From NCBI GenBank assembly GCA_013416795.1, contig RQSC01000032.1, positions 158,653 to 195,549 on the forward strand: DNA of 36,897 bases. The letters run 5' to 3'. The stretch comes from Prasinococcaceae sp. CCMP 1430 (Eukaryota > Prasinodermophyta > Palmophyllophyceae > Prasinococcales > Prasinococcaceae). The translations under genes were made by a program, and so were the position numbers. Below, piece by piece: positions 17,644 to 26,655 of this stretch (position 1 is the first letter of the stretch; the number at the start of each line of letters is the position of its first letter). The notes beneath the pieces were generated by a model. It was given only the letters and a program-made list of their open reading frames with translations. It did not search any database and was not told where the DNA came from.

Positions 17644-20600
17644 ATGGAAGCTGCAGCCGCGCACGAGGCAGCGCGCCTCGCGCGCCTCGCGGCGGAGCGC
17701 GGAGACGAGCGCGACGCGCTCGCCGCCATCTTTGCCGGTGAGTTCGAGTGCCCCGAGGGCGCCGGCGAAGTCGAGGCCCCCACCGAGGGCGGCAGCGGCA
17801 CCAACAGACCGTATGCGGTGCGTGTCACGGAGGGCGGCGTGTCGCTCAGCGTGAGGTGGGCGTACCCAGCAGGTGGCGGATATCCGGAATCGCCCCTCGC
17901 CGTCGCCGTCGAGCCGCTGGCGGGCTTCGGCTCGGCGGCAGGGCGTGAGCAGCTCGCTGCGCTGCGCGCCGCGGCCGAGGCGCAGGCGCTCGCGCTCGCC
18001 GCAGAGGGGCGCGTGGCTGCTTTCGAGCTCGTGCAGCTCGCGCGAGATGCCGCGCAGGCGCTCGCCGCTGCGCTTGCCGACGGCCGCGGCATCACCCAGG
18101 CGGATGTCGCCGCCGCCGCGCCCGGCTTGAGCGACGCCGCGCTGTGGGAAGATGACGGATGGCGGACGGTGCAGAGCAGGCGCACCAAGCGCAGGCAGTC
18201 GCAGGCGGCTGAGGTGGGTGGCACGGACGCGGGTGCGTCAACAGACAAATGCGAGGAGGCCGGTGCCGAGGAAGGCGGCGAGCAGCCAGGTGCGCACGGC
18301 ATGCGTCAGGGGAAGGAGGGCGTGCGGTCGGCTCTCGTCCTCGGCCAGCTGCTGCGCCTGGTCACGAGCCCGCGTGGGCCCATGCCCGGCAAGCTGGGTG
18401 TCCTCGCGGCCGAGCTCAAGGCCGCTGGGGTTTTGCCGGGGTGGCTGCACGATATGCTCGTCAGGCCGCCTAAGACGATTGCGGCCCACAGGCTGGAGAG
18501 TGGCGGCGGCGCGGGCGCGCCACCGCCGTCGGGCGGCTCGTCGTCTTCGCCTGGACCTCTCGCGGCGCTCGTGGAGCGCTCCATCTCGCTGCGCTCGCGC
18601 AGCGGGGCAGGTGAAGAGGCGGCGACGCAGGACTCCTTCGAGGACGCTTTTTCGCGGGTCTTTTCCAGAGAGAAAACTGCCGCCCACCAGGGGGCCATGG
18701 CCGGGCCGCACGCCTCAGCGCTTGAGCAGCTATGGTCGTGCTCCTCTCAGACAGCACGAGGCGCAAACAGCGCGGGTGCACGACAACTATCATCGGCGCG
18801 CGGCGTGAGCGCGGACTCGGATGAGGGCGAGGCTGCCATGAGCCGATACGAGACCGACTTTGAGGAGCAACGAGTGCTAGGTGCTGGGGCCTTTGGCCAG
18901 GTCGTTCTCGCAGTCAATCGCTACGATGGCCGTCCGTACGCCATCAAGAAGGTGCGCCTTTCGGCGCGGTCGCCGTCGCTCAACGCGAAGATCCTGCGCG
19001 AGGTGACCACACTCAGCACGCTCGCGCAGGCCAACATCGTGCGCTACTTCAGTGCTTGGATCGAGTCTTCGGGCGCTGCTCAGATCGCCCAGGATGAGGA
19101 GGGCTCGACCGATGACTGGCTCTCTGGCACACCGACGCCCTCGGCAGGCTCGGCAGAGCTGTCCAGAGGCACGACTGACGGCGCGAACGCCCCGGTGCTC
19201 CTCATTCAAATGGAGTACTGCCCCAGGACACTGCGCGCCGTGCTCGATGCGCCGGGAGAGATGGCCTCTGCAGAGGACGCGAAGCGGTGGACGTGGGCGC
19301 GTGACCTGCTCAAGGGTCTCGCACACATCCATGCTAGCGGGGTGGCCCATCGCGACATCAAACCGGCCAACATTTTCGTCTCCGTTCAAGGTGGGCTCCT
19401 TATTGGAGACTTTGGCCTCGCGAGATTCAGGGGCACCACAGACAAAGATGATGGCGCCCAGGGCGCGGGTGCCGGCTCGCGCGACGGCGCACCGCCAGGC
19501 GGCGCGGCGCGATCCCTCTCGGACGCGACCTCGGCCGTGGGCACGGCCCTCTACGCAGCACCGGAGACTGGCAAAGGTTGGGCAGCCTATGATATGGGCG
19601 TGGACATGTACTCGTTGGGGATCGTCCTGTACGAGCTGTGGGCGCCCTTTGCGACGGGAATGGAGCGAATCGTTGAGTTGAGCGCCCTTCGGCAGCGGGG
19701 CAAATGTGACAAGCCTTTCGCCAAGGCACACCAGCAGGCCGCGCGCCTCATCGACGCTCTCATTGCCAGCGACCCATCGGCGCGGCCTTCGGCGCCGGAG
19801 GTACTACGTGGGGACTACTTGCCGCCGTTGTCGGGAGAGGACCAACTCGTGGAGATGACACGGCTCCTGCAGACGGACGAGGCGTGCTTCGAGCGCGTCG
19901 TCGAAGCGGTTGCATCCCCGGCGTGCATTCCCTGCGAGACCAAAACCGCCCTGGCGGCCGACAGCGCGCCGCGCCCTGCTGCGGCCAATCGGGCTGCGGC
20001 TGAAGTCGCCTCGCGGCTTGCCACGGTAGCGGCAGCGCACGGCTGTGCGCCCACGACTTCGACAGCGATGCTACCGAGCCCTGGAAGCAGCAGCCCTGGT
20101 GCCACTATTGTGTTGGACGCTCACCACGGAGTCCGTCTGGATGTACGCTCTGACGCGCGTGAGCGCCTGTCTCGAGCCATCGGTGCCTCCGGAATCGCAA
20201 GCGCGCGCGCGTGGCAGTGCGCTCCAGTCTGGCGCCTGGGACAGGGCGGCGTGCCCATGGAGCGCCTCGCATTTGACGTCGACTTCGTCGAGCGCCCAGC
20301 GGATGCCTATGGGCGAGCCCTTCTGGGGGCGGAGCTTGCTCGTGTTGCGTGTGAGTCGGCCCTCTCGAGTGACAGCCCTGAGCTTTTCACCCTCCGTATC
20401 AACCATCGAACGCTGCTGGCATCGATCCTGCGCTGGGCCGGGCTCGAGCATGGCGAGGAAGCGACCGTCCTACGTCTTCTCGCCACGAACCGGCTCGGGC
20501 GTGCTGACTGGAAGCAGGTGGCGGCGCACCTTGAGGACGGCATCGTGCTAGCAAACCGTGCCGGCGTCGTGCCCAAGCTGAAGACCCTGTGGCGCCTCGC

Positions 20601-21543
20601 CTCAGGCGACGCGGCCGAGTGCGTGGAATACCTGCGTTCGAGCATAAGGCCTGCGATGGGTGCAGCGGGCGCTGCGGCTTGCGATGAGCTGGTGTTGGCG
20701 ATGCAGACGCTCGGCCCATCGATGCGATCCTCAGACAAGCTGCGCATCAGGCTCGATCTCTTGCTCGCGCCCGCTCGAGAGTACCACGCGGGTGTCCTGC
20801 TGGAGCTACACGCGAGCACGTCGCGAGATACTCACGACGCCTGCGTGGCCATCGGAGGAGAATACTCTCTTCCGTTGTGGAAGGGCGAGGGAGTCGCCCC
20901 TAGCGGCTTCGGGCTTACGTTCGCTGTGCAGCGCCTCGCCAGGCGCGTGGTGGCCTCTGGCGATGACGGCGATGCGTTTGCGCGCGGGGAAACGCTGCGT
21001 GCCGCGCGTGGCGGCGCGCTCGTGTGCGCTCGGGGTAGCGGCGGACGCGAGGAGAGCGAATCGGCCCTCGCTGCTGCGCGTATGAGCGTGCTCGGGCAGC
21101 TCTGGGACGCCGGTGTGGTGGCTGAGGGCATGCCTGGCGGCGCTGTGCTGCCCACGTCGGCGCAGTTTGCGCACGCGTCGTCAATCGGAGCGCGCTTCAT
21201 AGTGACGGTGTCTGAGGCGGGTGCGGCGGCCGACACGGTCGCCGTGCGAGACCTCGGGACGAGCAGCGGTCAGCGGCAGGCGTGGTCGAGCAACGCCGCC
21301 GAGGAGGTCGTGTCGCGTAACGACCTGGTTGCGCGCATTGCCGATGAGCTCGGGGGCGGGGTGTCGCTGCCCGCCGGGAGGTCACACACACTCCGCCGGG
21401 CGAATAGCACGACCACACTGAGTGGTGACGCCCACACCTCCGGTCACGACGCCAGGGAGACGGACGCCGTGGCGCGCTCCCCGTCGATCGAGCCTGATGA
21501 AGAGCGCGGGCGCGGGCGTCGCCGCGGCGGACGGCGGCGGTAA
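17644..21543 (+). CDS. GCN2: GCN2-type eIF2alpha kinase
   Basis: Single exon, 1299 aa from the ATG at 17644. Residues about 10-140 form an RWD domain (ERDALAAIFAGEFEC, then a YPE...P core and a helix), which by family binds GCN1. The kinase (about 399-735) has GAGAFGQVV, lysine K435 in YAIKKVRL, catalytic HRDIKPAN (H569-N576), GDFG (D589), GTALYAAPE and the long acidic insert between strands 4 and 5 typical of eIF2alpha kinases. Residues about 820-1240 are a degenerate histidyl-tRNA synthetase-like region (CAPVWRLGQGG, FDVDFV, then an anticodon-binding-like segment with GARFIVTVSE), which by family senses uncharged tRNA. The full GCN2 order RWD-kinase-HisRS supports the assignment. No pseudokinase domain was identified between RWD and kinase; that segment (about 160-390) is mostly low complexity. 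The role is inhibition of translation initiation under amino-acid shortage. Confidence 0.92.
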   Translation: MEAAAAHEAARLARLAAERGDERDALAAIFAGEFECPEGAGEVEAPTEGGSGTNRPYAVRVTEGGVSLSVRWAYPAGGGYPESPLAVAVEPLAGFGSAAGREQLAALRAAAEAQALALAAEGRVAAFELVQLARDAAQALAAALADGRGITQADVAAAAPGLSDAALWEDDGWRTVQSRRTKRRQSQAAEVGGTDAGASTDKCEEAGAEEGGEQPGAHGMRQGKEGVRSALVLGQLLRLVTSPRGPMPGKLGVLAAELKAAGVLPGWLHDMLVRPPKTIAAHRLESGGGAGAPPPSGGSSSSPGPLAALVERSISLRSRSGAGEEAATQDSFEDAFSRVFSREKTAAHQGAMAGPHASALEQLWSCSSQTARGANSAGARQLSSARGVSADSDEGEAAMSRYETDFEEQRVLGAGAFGQVVLAVNRYDGRPYAIKKVRLSARSPSLNAKILREVTTLSTLAQANIVRYFSAWIESSGAAQIAQDEEGSTDDWLSGTPTPSAGSAELSRGTTDGANAPVLLIQMEYCPRTLRAVLDAPGEMASAEDAKRWTWARDLLKGLAHIHASGVAHRDIKPANIFVSVQGGLLIGDFGLARFRGTTDKDDGAQGAGAGSRDGAPPGGAARSLSDATSAVGTALYAAPETGKGWAAYDMGVDMYSLGIVLYELWAPFATGMERIVELSALRQRGKCDKPFAKAHQQAARLIDALIASDPSARPSAPEVLRGDYLPPLSGEDQLVEMTRLLQTDEACFERVVEAVASPACIPCETKTALAADSAPRPAAANRAAAEVASRLATVAAAHGCAPTTSTAMLPSPGSSSPGATIVLDAHHGVRLDVRSDARERLSRAIGASGIASARAWQCAPVWRLGQGGVPMERLAFDVDFVERPADAYGRALLGAELARVACESALSSDSPELFTLRINHRTLLASILRWAGLEHGEEATVLRLLATNRLGRADWKQVAAHLEDGIVLANRAGVVPKLKTLWRLASGDAAECVEYLRSSIRPAMGAAGAAACDELVLAMQTLGPSMRSSDKLRIRLDLLLAPAREYHAGVLLELHASTSRDTHDACVAIGGEYSLPLWKGEGVAPSGFGLTFAVQRLARRVVASGDDGDAFARGETLRAARGGALVCARGSGGREESESALAAARMSVLGQLWDAGVVAEGMPGGAVLPTSAQFAHASSIGARFIVTVSEAGAAADTVAVRDLGTSSGQRQAWSSNAAEEVVSRNDLVARIADELGGGVSLPAGRSHTLRRANSTTTLSGDAHTSGHDARETDAVARSPSIEPDEERGRGRRRGGRRR

Positions 21544-21784
21544 GGCACAGCACGCTCGCACAGTTTTGACACACGCGCACTCGTCCGGACGGCGCCGCCC
21601 TCGCCGCGCGGTCTCGAGCGCGCCGCGCCCACCACACGCGGCAGCATGCGCGCGTGTGTGTGCCCAGTGAAACAGAGATACATTGGCGAAAAGTTACATA
21701 CACGTGTACAGCCCAGCGGCCACTACTAAAAACACAGCAACGCAGGCAGCGCCGGGCCACGCCGCGCCCGCATGTGGCATGGCT
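21544..21784. other. Convergent spacer between GCN2 and RING-LON genes
   Basis: Both flanking genes end here. The sequence is GC-rich at left and AT-richer around 21665-21745, with ACATACACGTGTACA as an imperfect palindrome near 21703. It presumably contains both 3' untranslated regions. No further gene is supported. Confidence 0.5.
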
Positions 21785-23032
21785 TCACCGCACGAATTCC
21801 ACAACGCCGACGAGCAGGGGCGGCGCGCGTGGAGCCCCCGCGACGGCCTGCGCCTTAATGTCGCGCACGACGAACTCACCACGGCCGACGATGAGGACGT
21901 CGACGGTGTCGTCGTCGTTGAAGCGGTGGCGCTGGATCTCGACGACACGCCCGAGCGCGCCCTCGGCGAAGCCGCCGCGTGTCAGGAGGCCGAACAGCCC
22001 AGTGCCGTCGCCGCCGGTCCTGTCGGCCTCGGAGACGGCTGCCATCGCCGCCCTCCCCCGCACGTTCGCCTCGCCGATCGCACGCCCCGCCATCCAACGA
22101 TAGCGCGGCTCGAAGAGGTGCAGCACCATCGCCACGCCCTCCTCGAAGTCGATGTCACCAAGGCAAAAGAGCGGCAGGGTGCATTGCCTCGCGATCTCCT
22201 CTGCGATGGCCTCCTCGTCCTTGGCCGCCTGCGCCTCGCGGATGGCATACGCTTCGCCGTACACCTCGCGCAGCTTCTCCTCCGTCGCCGCGTCCACCGC
22301 GAGTTCGTCCGGCGACGCGGGGGAAGCGCGCTCCGCCCTGCAGAAGGGGCACGCCGGCGAGCGCCGCAGGGCCTTGAAGGCGCACGCGCGGCAGAGGGCC
22401 TTGCCGCAGCACGCCGCGGTGTGCGGGCGCGCCAGGAGCGCATAGCAGATGCCGCACGCGTGGTCGTCATCTGGCGGGTCGGCGGCAGCCTGTGCAGCGG
22501 CGCACAGCCGCGCGAGGTCGGCCCGCTCCAGCGCGCCAGCGGGGAGCGGCACGGTCCGCGCGGCGAGGAATGCCTTGAGAGCGCGCACGCCCATCGCCTC
22601 GAAGTCCGGCGCATCATCGCTGGGGCCGCCGCCGCGCGCATCCGCGTCTTTGTCCTGCACCCGCTCTTCCTCATTGCCGTCGCCGGGCGCGTCCGCGTCC
22701 TCATCCCGCAACCGCTCTTCCTCATTGTCGTCGCCGTCGCCTCCCGCGCTTGCCCCTGCCGCCGTTCCCGCAACTTCCCCTGCGTCGCCCGCAGGCGCGC
22801 GCTCCGCCTCTGCTGCGCCGCCACGCTCTCCTTCTGCGTCGTCGGTGTGGCCCGCCGCCGCGCGCTCCACCCCAGACGCCGAGCGCTTCGTGCCGCGTCG
22901 CGCGGCGCCGTTGACGCCATCGCCGCTGACGCCATCAACGCCTTCGCCTGCGCCCGCAGGGCCGTCACCTGGGGCGGCCTCGGCGGCGGCCTCGCCTCCC
23001 TGGCCCGCTTCGCCGCTCGCTGCGGAGCCCAT
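21785..23032 (-). CDS. RING finger protein with SAP-like and LON-like domains
   Basis: Single exon, 415 aa from the first ATG (23032); the longer frame starts with TTG. The start MGSAASGE fits an N-myristoylation consensus. The first 140 residues are Ala/Gly/Asp-rich and contain two tandem copies of NEEER(L/V)(R/Q)D(E/K)DAD. Residues about 144-182 resemble a SAP/MANF-type helix pair (MGVRALKAFLAAR). A RING finger occupies 193-232: CGIC, then CCGKALCRAC, then CPFC. It uses a CCGK variant in place of the usual C-x-H centre. From about 287 the protein follows the LON N-domain pattern (LPLFCLGDIDFEEG, LHLFEPRYRWM) and ends after about 125 residues, a short LON domain. Probable E3 ubiquitin ligase of the LONRF type; the substrate is unknown. 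Confidence 0.82.
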   Translation of the reverse strand: MGSAASGEAGQGGEAAAEAAPGDGPAGAGEGVDGVSGDGVNGAARRGTKRSASGVERAAAGHTDDAEGERGGAAEAERAPAGDAGEVAGTAAGASAGGDGDDNEEERLRDEDADAPGDGNEEERVQDKDADARGGGPSDDAPDFEAMGVRALKAFLAARTVPLPAGALERADLARLCAAAQAAADPPDDDHACGICYALLARPHTAACCGKALCRACAFKALRRSPACPFCRAERASPASPDELAVDAATEEKLREVYGEAYAIREAQAAKDEEAIAEEIARQCTLPLFCLGDIDFEEGVAMVLHLFEPRYRWMAGRAIGEANVRGRAAMAAVSEADRTGGDGTGLFGLLTRGGFAEGALGRVVEIQRHRFNDDDTVDVLIVGRGEFVVRDIKAQAVAGAPRAPPLLVGVVEFVR

Positions 23033-23522
23033 CGGCGCCGTGCGCCCGGAGGGTTTGGTTGCGCGCGCGCGCTCCGAACGCGCCCCCGCCCTCCCACGCC
23101 CCACGGCCCCCTCCCTCTCCCACGCGCGCGGGCGCGTCACCACCGGCAATGAGGCGCTCGCGACCCCCGCGCCGTTACGCGGCGCAAAAATGATCAAACC
23201 CTATGTTTCTTAACCCTTATACAAACCTTCCTTCCATGCCAATGCACCATCACCTACCATCTGATGGTGCCATCTGATGATGCCATCTGATGGTGCCATC
23301 GATGATGGCAAAAATGGTTCGACATCTCGAGAATGGACGTAACCCTAACCCCGACCCTGCTTCGCTTCTGCTGCTGCGTGCGCGCGCCGCGGACCGCCTT
23401 GCGGATAACGGTGCAATCTCCTCCCGGCGCGCCGCCAGAGCGCGCCGGCGCCAGGGGTGGGGGACGGGAGGCTCGGCGCGGCACGCGGCCCGCCTGGGAC
23501 GCTCAGCGCCGACGTGGTGGTC
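23033..23522. promoter_or_regulatory. Divergent region between RING-LON gene and small plastid-type ORF
   Basis: The left part extends the RING-LON frame without an ATG. At 23196-23203 there is AAACCCTA and at 23210-23219 TTAACCCTTA, both within an AT-rich island 164-187 bases upstream of the RING-LON start. A 13-base tandem repeat follows at 23257-23308. A telomere-like TAACCCTAACCCC occurs at 23340-23352 on the plus-strand side. The two box sites suggest two back-to-back promoters; this is inferred from motif recurrence. Confidence 0.45.
23257..23308. repeat. Four tandem copies of a 13-base unit
   Basis: Units CCATCTGATGGTG, CCATCTGATGATG, CCATCTGATGGTG and CCATCGATGATGG follow each other without spacers. 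The unit is nearly self-complementary (CCATC-x-GATGG) and is preceded by TA, giving TACCATCTGATGGT. This is close to the palindrome TACCATCCGATGGTA at 151-165. Confidence 0.8.
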
Positions 23523-23726
23523 ATGGAGACCTCGATGCTTGCGCTCGACGCGGACGCCCAGATGGAGTGTGAGAAGGAGAAGAGGGCGCCGGGACGGCGT
23601 GGCGCGGCGATGCTGCTCGCGATGGCGGCGCTCGCGATCGCGCCGCCGACGCGCGCGGCGGCCGCCGAGGAAGAGGAAGCGGAGGACGACGATGCCTGCC
23701 CGATTGAGCCGCAGCCCGACTGCTGA
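23523..23726 (+). CDS. Small protein with thylakoid-transfer-like signal
   Basis: 67 aa from the ATG at 23523: an acidic start (LALDADAQMECEKEKR), a twin-arginine-like step into a hydrophobic core (RRGAAMLLAMAALAIAPP), a small-residue cleavage-type site (TRAAAA), then a very acidic short mature part ending CPIEPQPDC. This order resembles a lumenal targeting peptide of a plastid protein. No plastid transit peptide is seen, so an upstream exon may be missing; CTCAG at about 23500-23504 could be its acceptor, and the frame is open from there. I do not recognise the mature part. The opposite strand is also open, so the gene call is tentative. Confidence 0.4.
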   Translation: METSMLALDADAQMECEKEKRAPGRRGAAMLLAMAALAIAPPTRAAAAEEEEAEDDDACPIEPQPDC

Positions 23727-23903
23727 GCCCCCCCTTCCCCCCGCACCGTCTCCGCTGGGCCAGTCTCCGCAAGCCCGTGTGCGTCGCGCCCCTCGTCTGC
23801 CGCGTGAACGCCGGGACGGTGGCCAAGTCCGGCGCGCGGCACCGTCTGGTAACATTACATGCGCAGTGCGTAGCAGCTGCGGGCGTCAGGGCAGCGCGCG
23901 CGC

Positions 23904-25619
23904 TCACTTCTCGCGCACGAGCTCGATGTCGACGTGCTGTATACCCGGCACGGCCTCTTTGAGCAGGCGCTCCAGGCGCTCTATCTCGAGCGGCACGACA
24001 TCGACCACGCGCGAGCCGTACCCGCGCAGGGCGTCGTCCAGCGCTGCGCCGCTCAGGGGCGCGTCGGGCACGCGTCGCGCGCCCGCCGTGTCTGTGTGCA
24101 TCCCCCCCCCGCCCGCCCCTGCGCCCCCGCGCGGCGCTGCGCCAGTCGCGACGGAGGCAGCGCCGCCGCCGCCGCCGCCGCCGAGGCCCAGCGCGCCCTC
24201 CATGCCGTCGAAGAGCCCCGGATGGCGGCTCACGATGGCGGCGCCGTCGACGACGATCTCGCACTTGAAGCGGAACTTGCGCGGGCCGAGCACCTCGGTC
24301 TTCATGTCCCGCCAGCTCGCCACGATCTCGCACTGCTTGAGCACCTCCACGGCGCGCGCTAGGTCGCGGTCGGGCATGGACACCCCGACGAGCGAGCGGT
24401 GGTTTCGGCTGAAGAGCTTCGCCGCGGTGACCGCCAGCAACAGGCCGACGCCCAGCGAGCCGCACGCGTCCCACACGGGCTCGTCGAGCCAGTACGCCGC
24501 GTTGAGCGCGGCGAAGGCGATGCCCGAGCCGACGACGGCCGACACGTCCTCGAAGAAGACGGCGACGCTCACGGGGTCGCCGTCTGACGTATACTCGGAG
24601 AACGTCATGTTTTCTGCCTTGGCAGAGTCCACGATGGCCCTGTATGCCACCGCGCAGCTGTAGCTCTCGAGTGCCATGGAGAGGACCGCGCTGCCCGCGC
24701 CGAGCTGCAGGTCGAATGCGGTCATCGCCTGCGGGTGTAGAAGCGAGTGCACGCCGTGCGTGACGCTCGCGGCGGCGCCCAGGCAGAAGAAGGCTACGCT
24801 GCTGGCGAGGCTCCAAACGAACTGCTCCTTGCTGTACCCGTAGGGGTGCTTCGAGTCCGGCGGGCGCAGCGAGCGCAGCAGGCCCGTGCGTAGCGCGTAC
24901 TGGTTCATCGTGTCCACTGCGCTGTGCACGGCCTCCGCGGCCATCACGGCCGAGCCGGTGAGCGCCCATACGGCCGACTTGCCCAGAAAGACACCCGCGT
25001 TGGTCATCAGGGCGATCTTCACCGCGTGCGCAGAGCGCAGGTGCCGCCGCTCGTGGACGCCCTCGTCATCCTGCGACGCCGGCACGGGCATGCCGGCCGC
25101 GGCGGCAGCAGCGGCCGCGAAGCCGCGCTGCTCCTGGCGTCGGGGAAGCTGCCGCTCCCGCTGCCGCCGCCACTGCGGCTGCGGCTGGGACTGTGGCTGC
25201 AGCGTTGGCTCCTGCACCATGTCCATGCCCGTGCCGTGCATGCCGATGCGACCCCCTGCACCCGCGGGTGTGCCGCGTGTCGTCTGCATCTGTTGCAACT
25301 GCGTCTTCATGTTGAGCATGCCCTGCACTTGCTGCATGCGCACGTGCTGCACGTGCTGTACGTGTCGCATTTGCGTACGCTGCGGCGTGTGCTTCTCAGA
25401 GGGGGCGCCGTGCATCCACGCCAGTTTCTCGAGGGGCCCGCTATGCCGCTCCGCCATGCCTCGTCGTCGCTGCAGCTTTTGCAGCAGTGGCACATGCACG
25501 CACCGCTGCCCGCGCGACGTGTGCATGCGCTGTGTGTGCCGCCGTTGCGCGTCACGCAGAGGCAGCGTGGCCCCGCCGGCGAAGGCGCCCGCGCGCACGC
25601 CCGCGCCGCTGAACCGCAT
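23904..25619 (-). CDS. Cation diffusion facilitator, SLC30A9/ZnT9-like
   Basis: Single exon, 571 aa from the ATG at 25619. The first 40 residues are Arg-rich with spaced hydrophobics and no acids early on (MRFSGAGVRAGAFAGG), like a mitochondrial presequence, which fits SLC30A9 as a mitochondrial zinc carrier. Residues about 90-190 are unusual: Met/His/Gln-rich (MRHVQHVQHVRMQQVQ), with a poly-Ala run. The membrane domain starts near 200 (VKIALMTNAGVFLGKSAVW), with AEAVHSAVDTMNQ (first-site H and D) and HPYGYSKEQFVWS. In the helix that carries the second HxxxD in other CDF proteins it has FFEDVSAVVG, the E-D variant typical of SLC30A9. DACGSLGVGLLLAVTA and a long C-terminal cytosolic-type domain ending GIQHVDIELVREK follow. 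Predicted role: export of zinc from mitochondria. Confidence 0.9.
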   Translation of the reverse strand: MRFSGAGVRAGAFAGGATLPLRDAQRRHTQRMHTSRGQRCVHVPLLQKLQRRRGMAERHSGPLEKLAWMHGAPSEKHTPQRTQMRHVQHVQHVRMQQVQGMLNMKTQLQQMQTTRGTPAGAGGRIGMHGTGMDMVQEPTLQPQSQPQPQWRRQRERQLPRRQEQRGFAAAAAAAAGMPVPASQDDEGVHERRHLRSAHAVKIALMTNAGVFLGKSAVWALTGSAVMAAEAVHSAVDTMNQYALRTGLLRSLRPPDSKHPYGYSKEQFVWSLASSVAFFCLGAAASVTHGVHSLLHPQAMTAFDLQLGAGSAVLSMALESYSCAVAYRAIVDSAKAENMTFSEYTSDGDPVSVAVFFEDVSAVVGSGIAFAALNAAYWLDEPVWDACGSLGVGLLLAVTAAKLFSRNHRSLVGVSMPDRDLARAVEVLKQCEIVASWRDMKTEVLGPRKFRFKCEIVVDGAAIVSRHPGLFDGMEGALGLGGGGGGGAASVATGAAPRGGAGAGGGGMHTDTAGARRVPDAPLSGAALDDALRGYGSRVVDVVPLEIERLERLLKEAVPGIQHVDIELVREK

Positions 25620-26655
25620 GCCCAACGTGCCGCCGGCGCCCGTGGCGAGCGCGGCCTCGGCCACGCGCGTGCCTCACACCCGCGTGCGCGTGGCGCGCAG
25701 TGGCGCGCAGCGGAGCGCCACGCGCGCGCCACGCGCGCGCGCGTTTCGAACTCCGACCCCATTCCCAATCCGCCCTCCCCGGCTCGGCGTCGCCCGCCCC
25801 CGCTCGCGTCACCGCCGCCTTCACCCAAGATTCGATCCATTTCTTCGCTCCCGCGGGAGGGGGGGCTCGCGCGCCCCCCCCCTCGCCGTCGCCGGTGACT
25901 GACAGATAGCTGGCTGGCTGGAGGGGGAGCTGGCTGGCCCTCGGGTCCAGCCCGCGATGGGCGAACGGACTGGTGTTTATTCCCCCCCGGCCGCGGCCGG
26001 GCCGGCGCGGAAGCGCGCGTTTTCGCATTCGGTTGGGGTAACGGTTCCGCTTTTTTCCGCGGTCGTTTCCGGACGGCGGGTTGCTTTCGATAACGCCTCC
26101 TCGGGAATCCATGCGTTGGCGAGGTTCGATTGTGCGCTGCTGCGAGCCGGCTCGTAGGGGCCCAGGCGCACCGGGCGCAGGCAGGTGCCACCCACCCACC
26201 ACCGCCCCACCCGCGCGCGCGCGCGCGCTCCGGCCCGTCGCGCCTGTTTGCCTTCACCCCCGCCTGCCGCGGGGCCGCATCCCTCGCCTCATCGCCCCCG
26301 CCCGCGTGGGACACTGCTGCCTCGCCTCGTCCGACCGCGGCGTCGAGCGGAGGGGAGCGGACGGGAAGCGGCAGCGGCGCACCGGGGGCGGGGGTGGGGT
26401 GCGCCGGGGGGGAGGTGGTTTCGGGCGGTGCGACGCTCGCGCTCGCGCGTGCCACAACGGCGCATCCGCGCGAGGGGAAGCGGGTGCGGGCACGGCGGCA
26501 GCGGCGGCCTTCCTGCCCGCCGCCCCGCCCGCGGCGCGCGGGGGGCGTCAGGCTGACGTGGCGGACTCGGCCCGCTCGCTTCTTTTTTTTGGGCCTCGTG
26601 CAGGGGGCGGAGGAGGGACGGTGGGCGGTGGGGGCCTGCCGGCGCGTGCGGTGCA
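25620..26655. promoter_or_regulatory. 1-kb divergent region between SLC30A9-like and ATG1-like genes
   Basis: This is the largest gene-free stretch. It is extremely GC-rich with CG-alternating runs (about 25685-25745, 26213-26232) and a GCTGGCTGG-type repeat at 25910-25935. One less GC-rich island at about 26025-26105 contains GGTAACGG, TTTTTTCCGC and GATAACG and is the best promoter candidate. A T-run of nine lies at 26581-26590, just upstream of the ATG1-like start. Open frames here are Arg/Ala/Pro-rich and have no domain, so I call no gene. The CCCTAAA box is absent. Confidence 0.45.

Noticed and set aside
23340-23352. TAACCCTAACCCC as a telomere or subtelomere
   Set aside because: Only about two repeat units are present inside gene-rich sequence; it is better grouped with the CCCTAAA boxes near gene starts.
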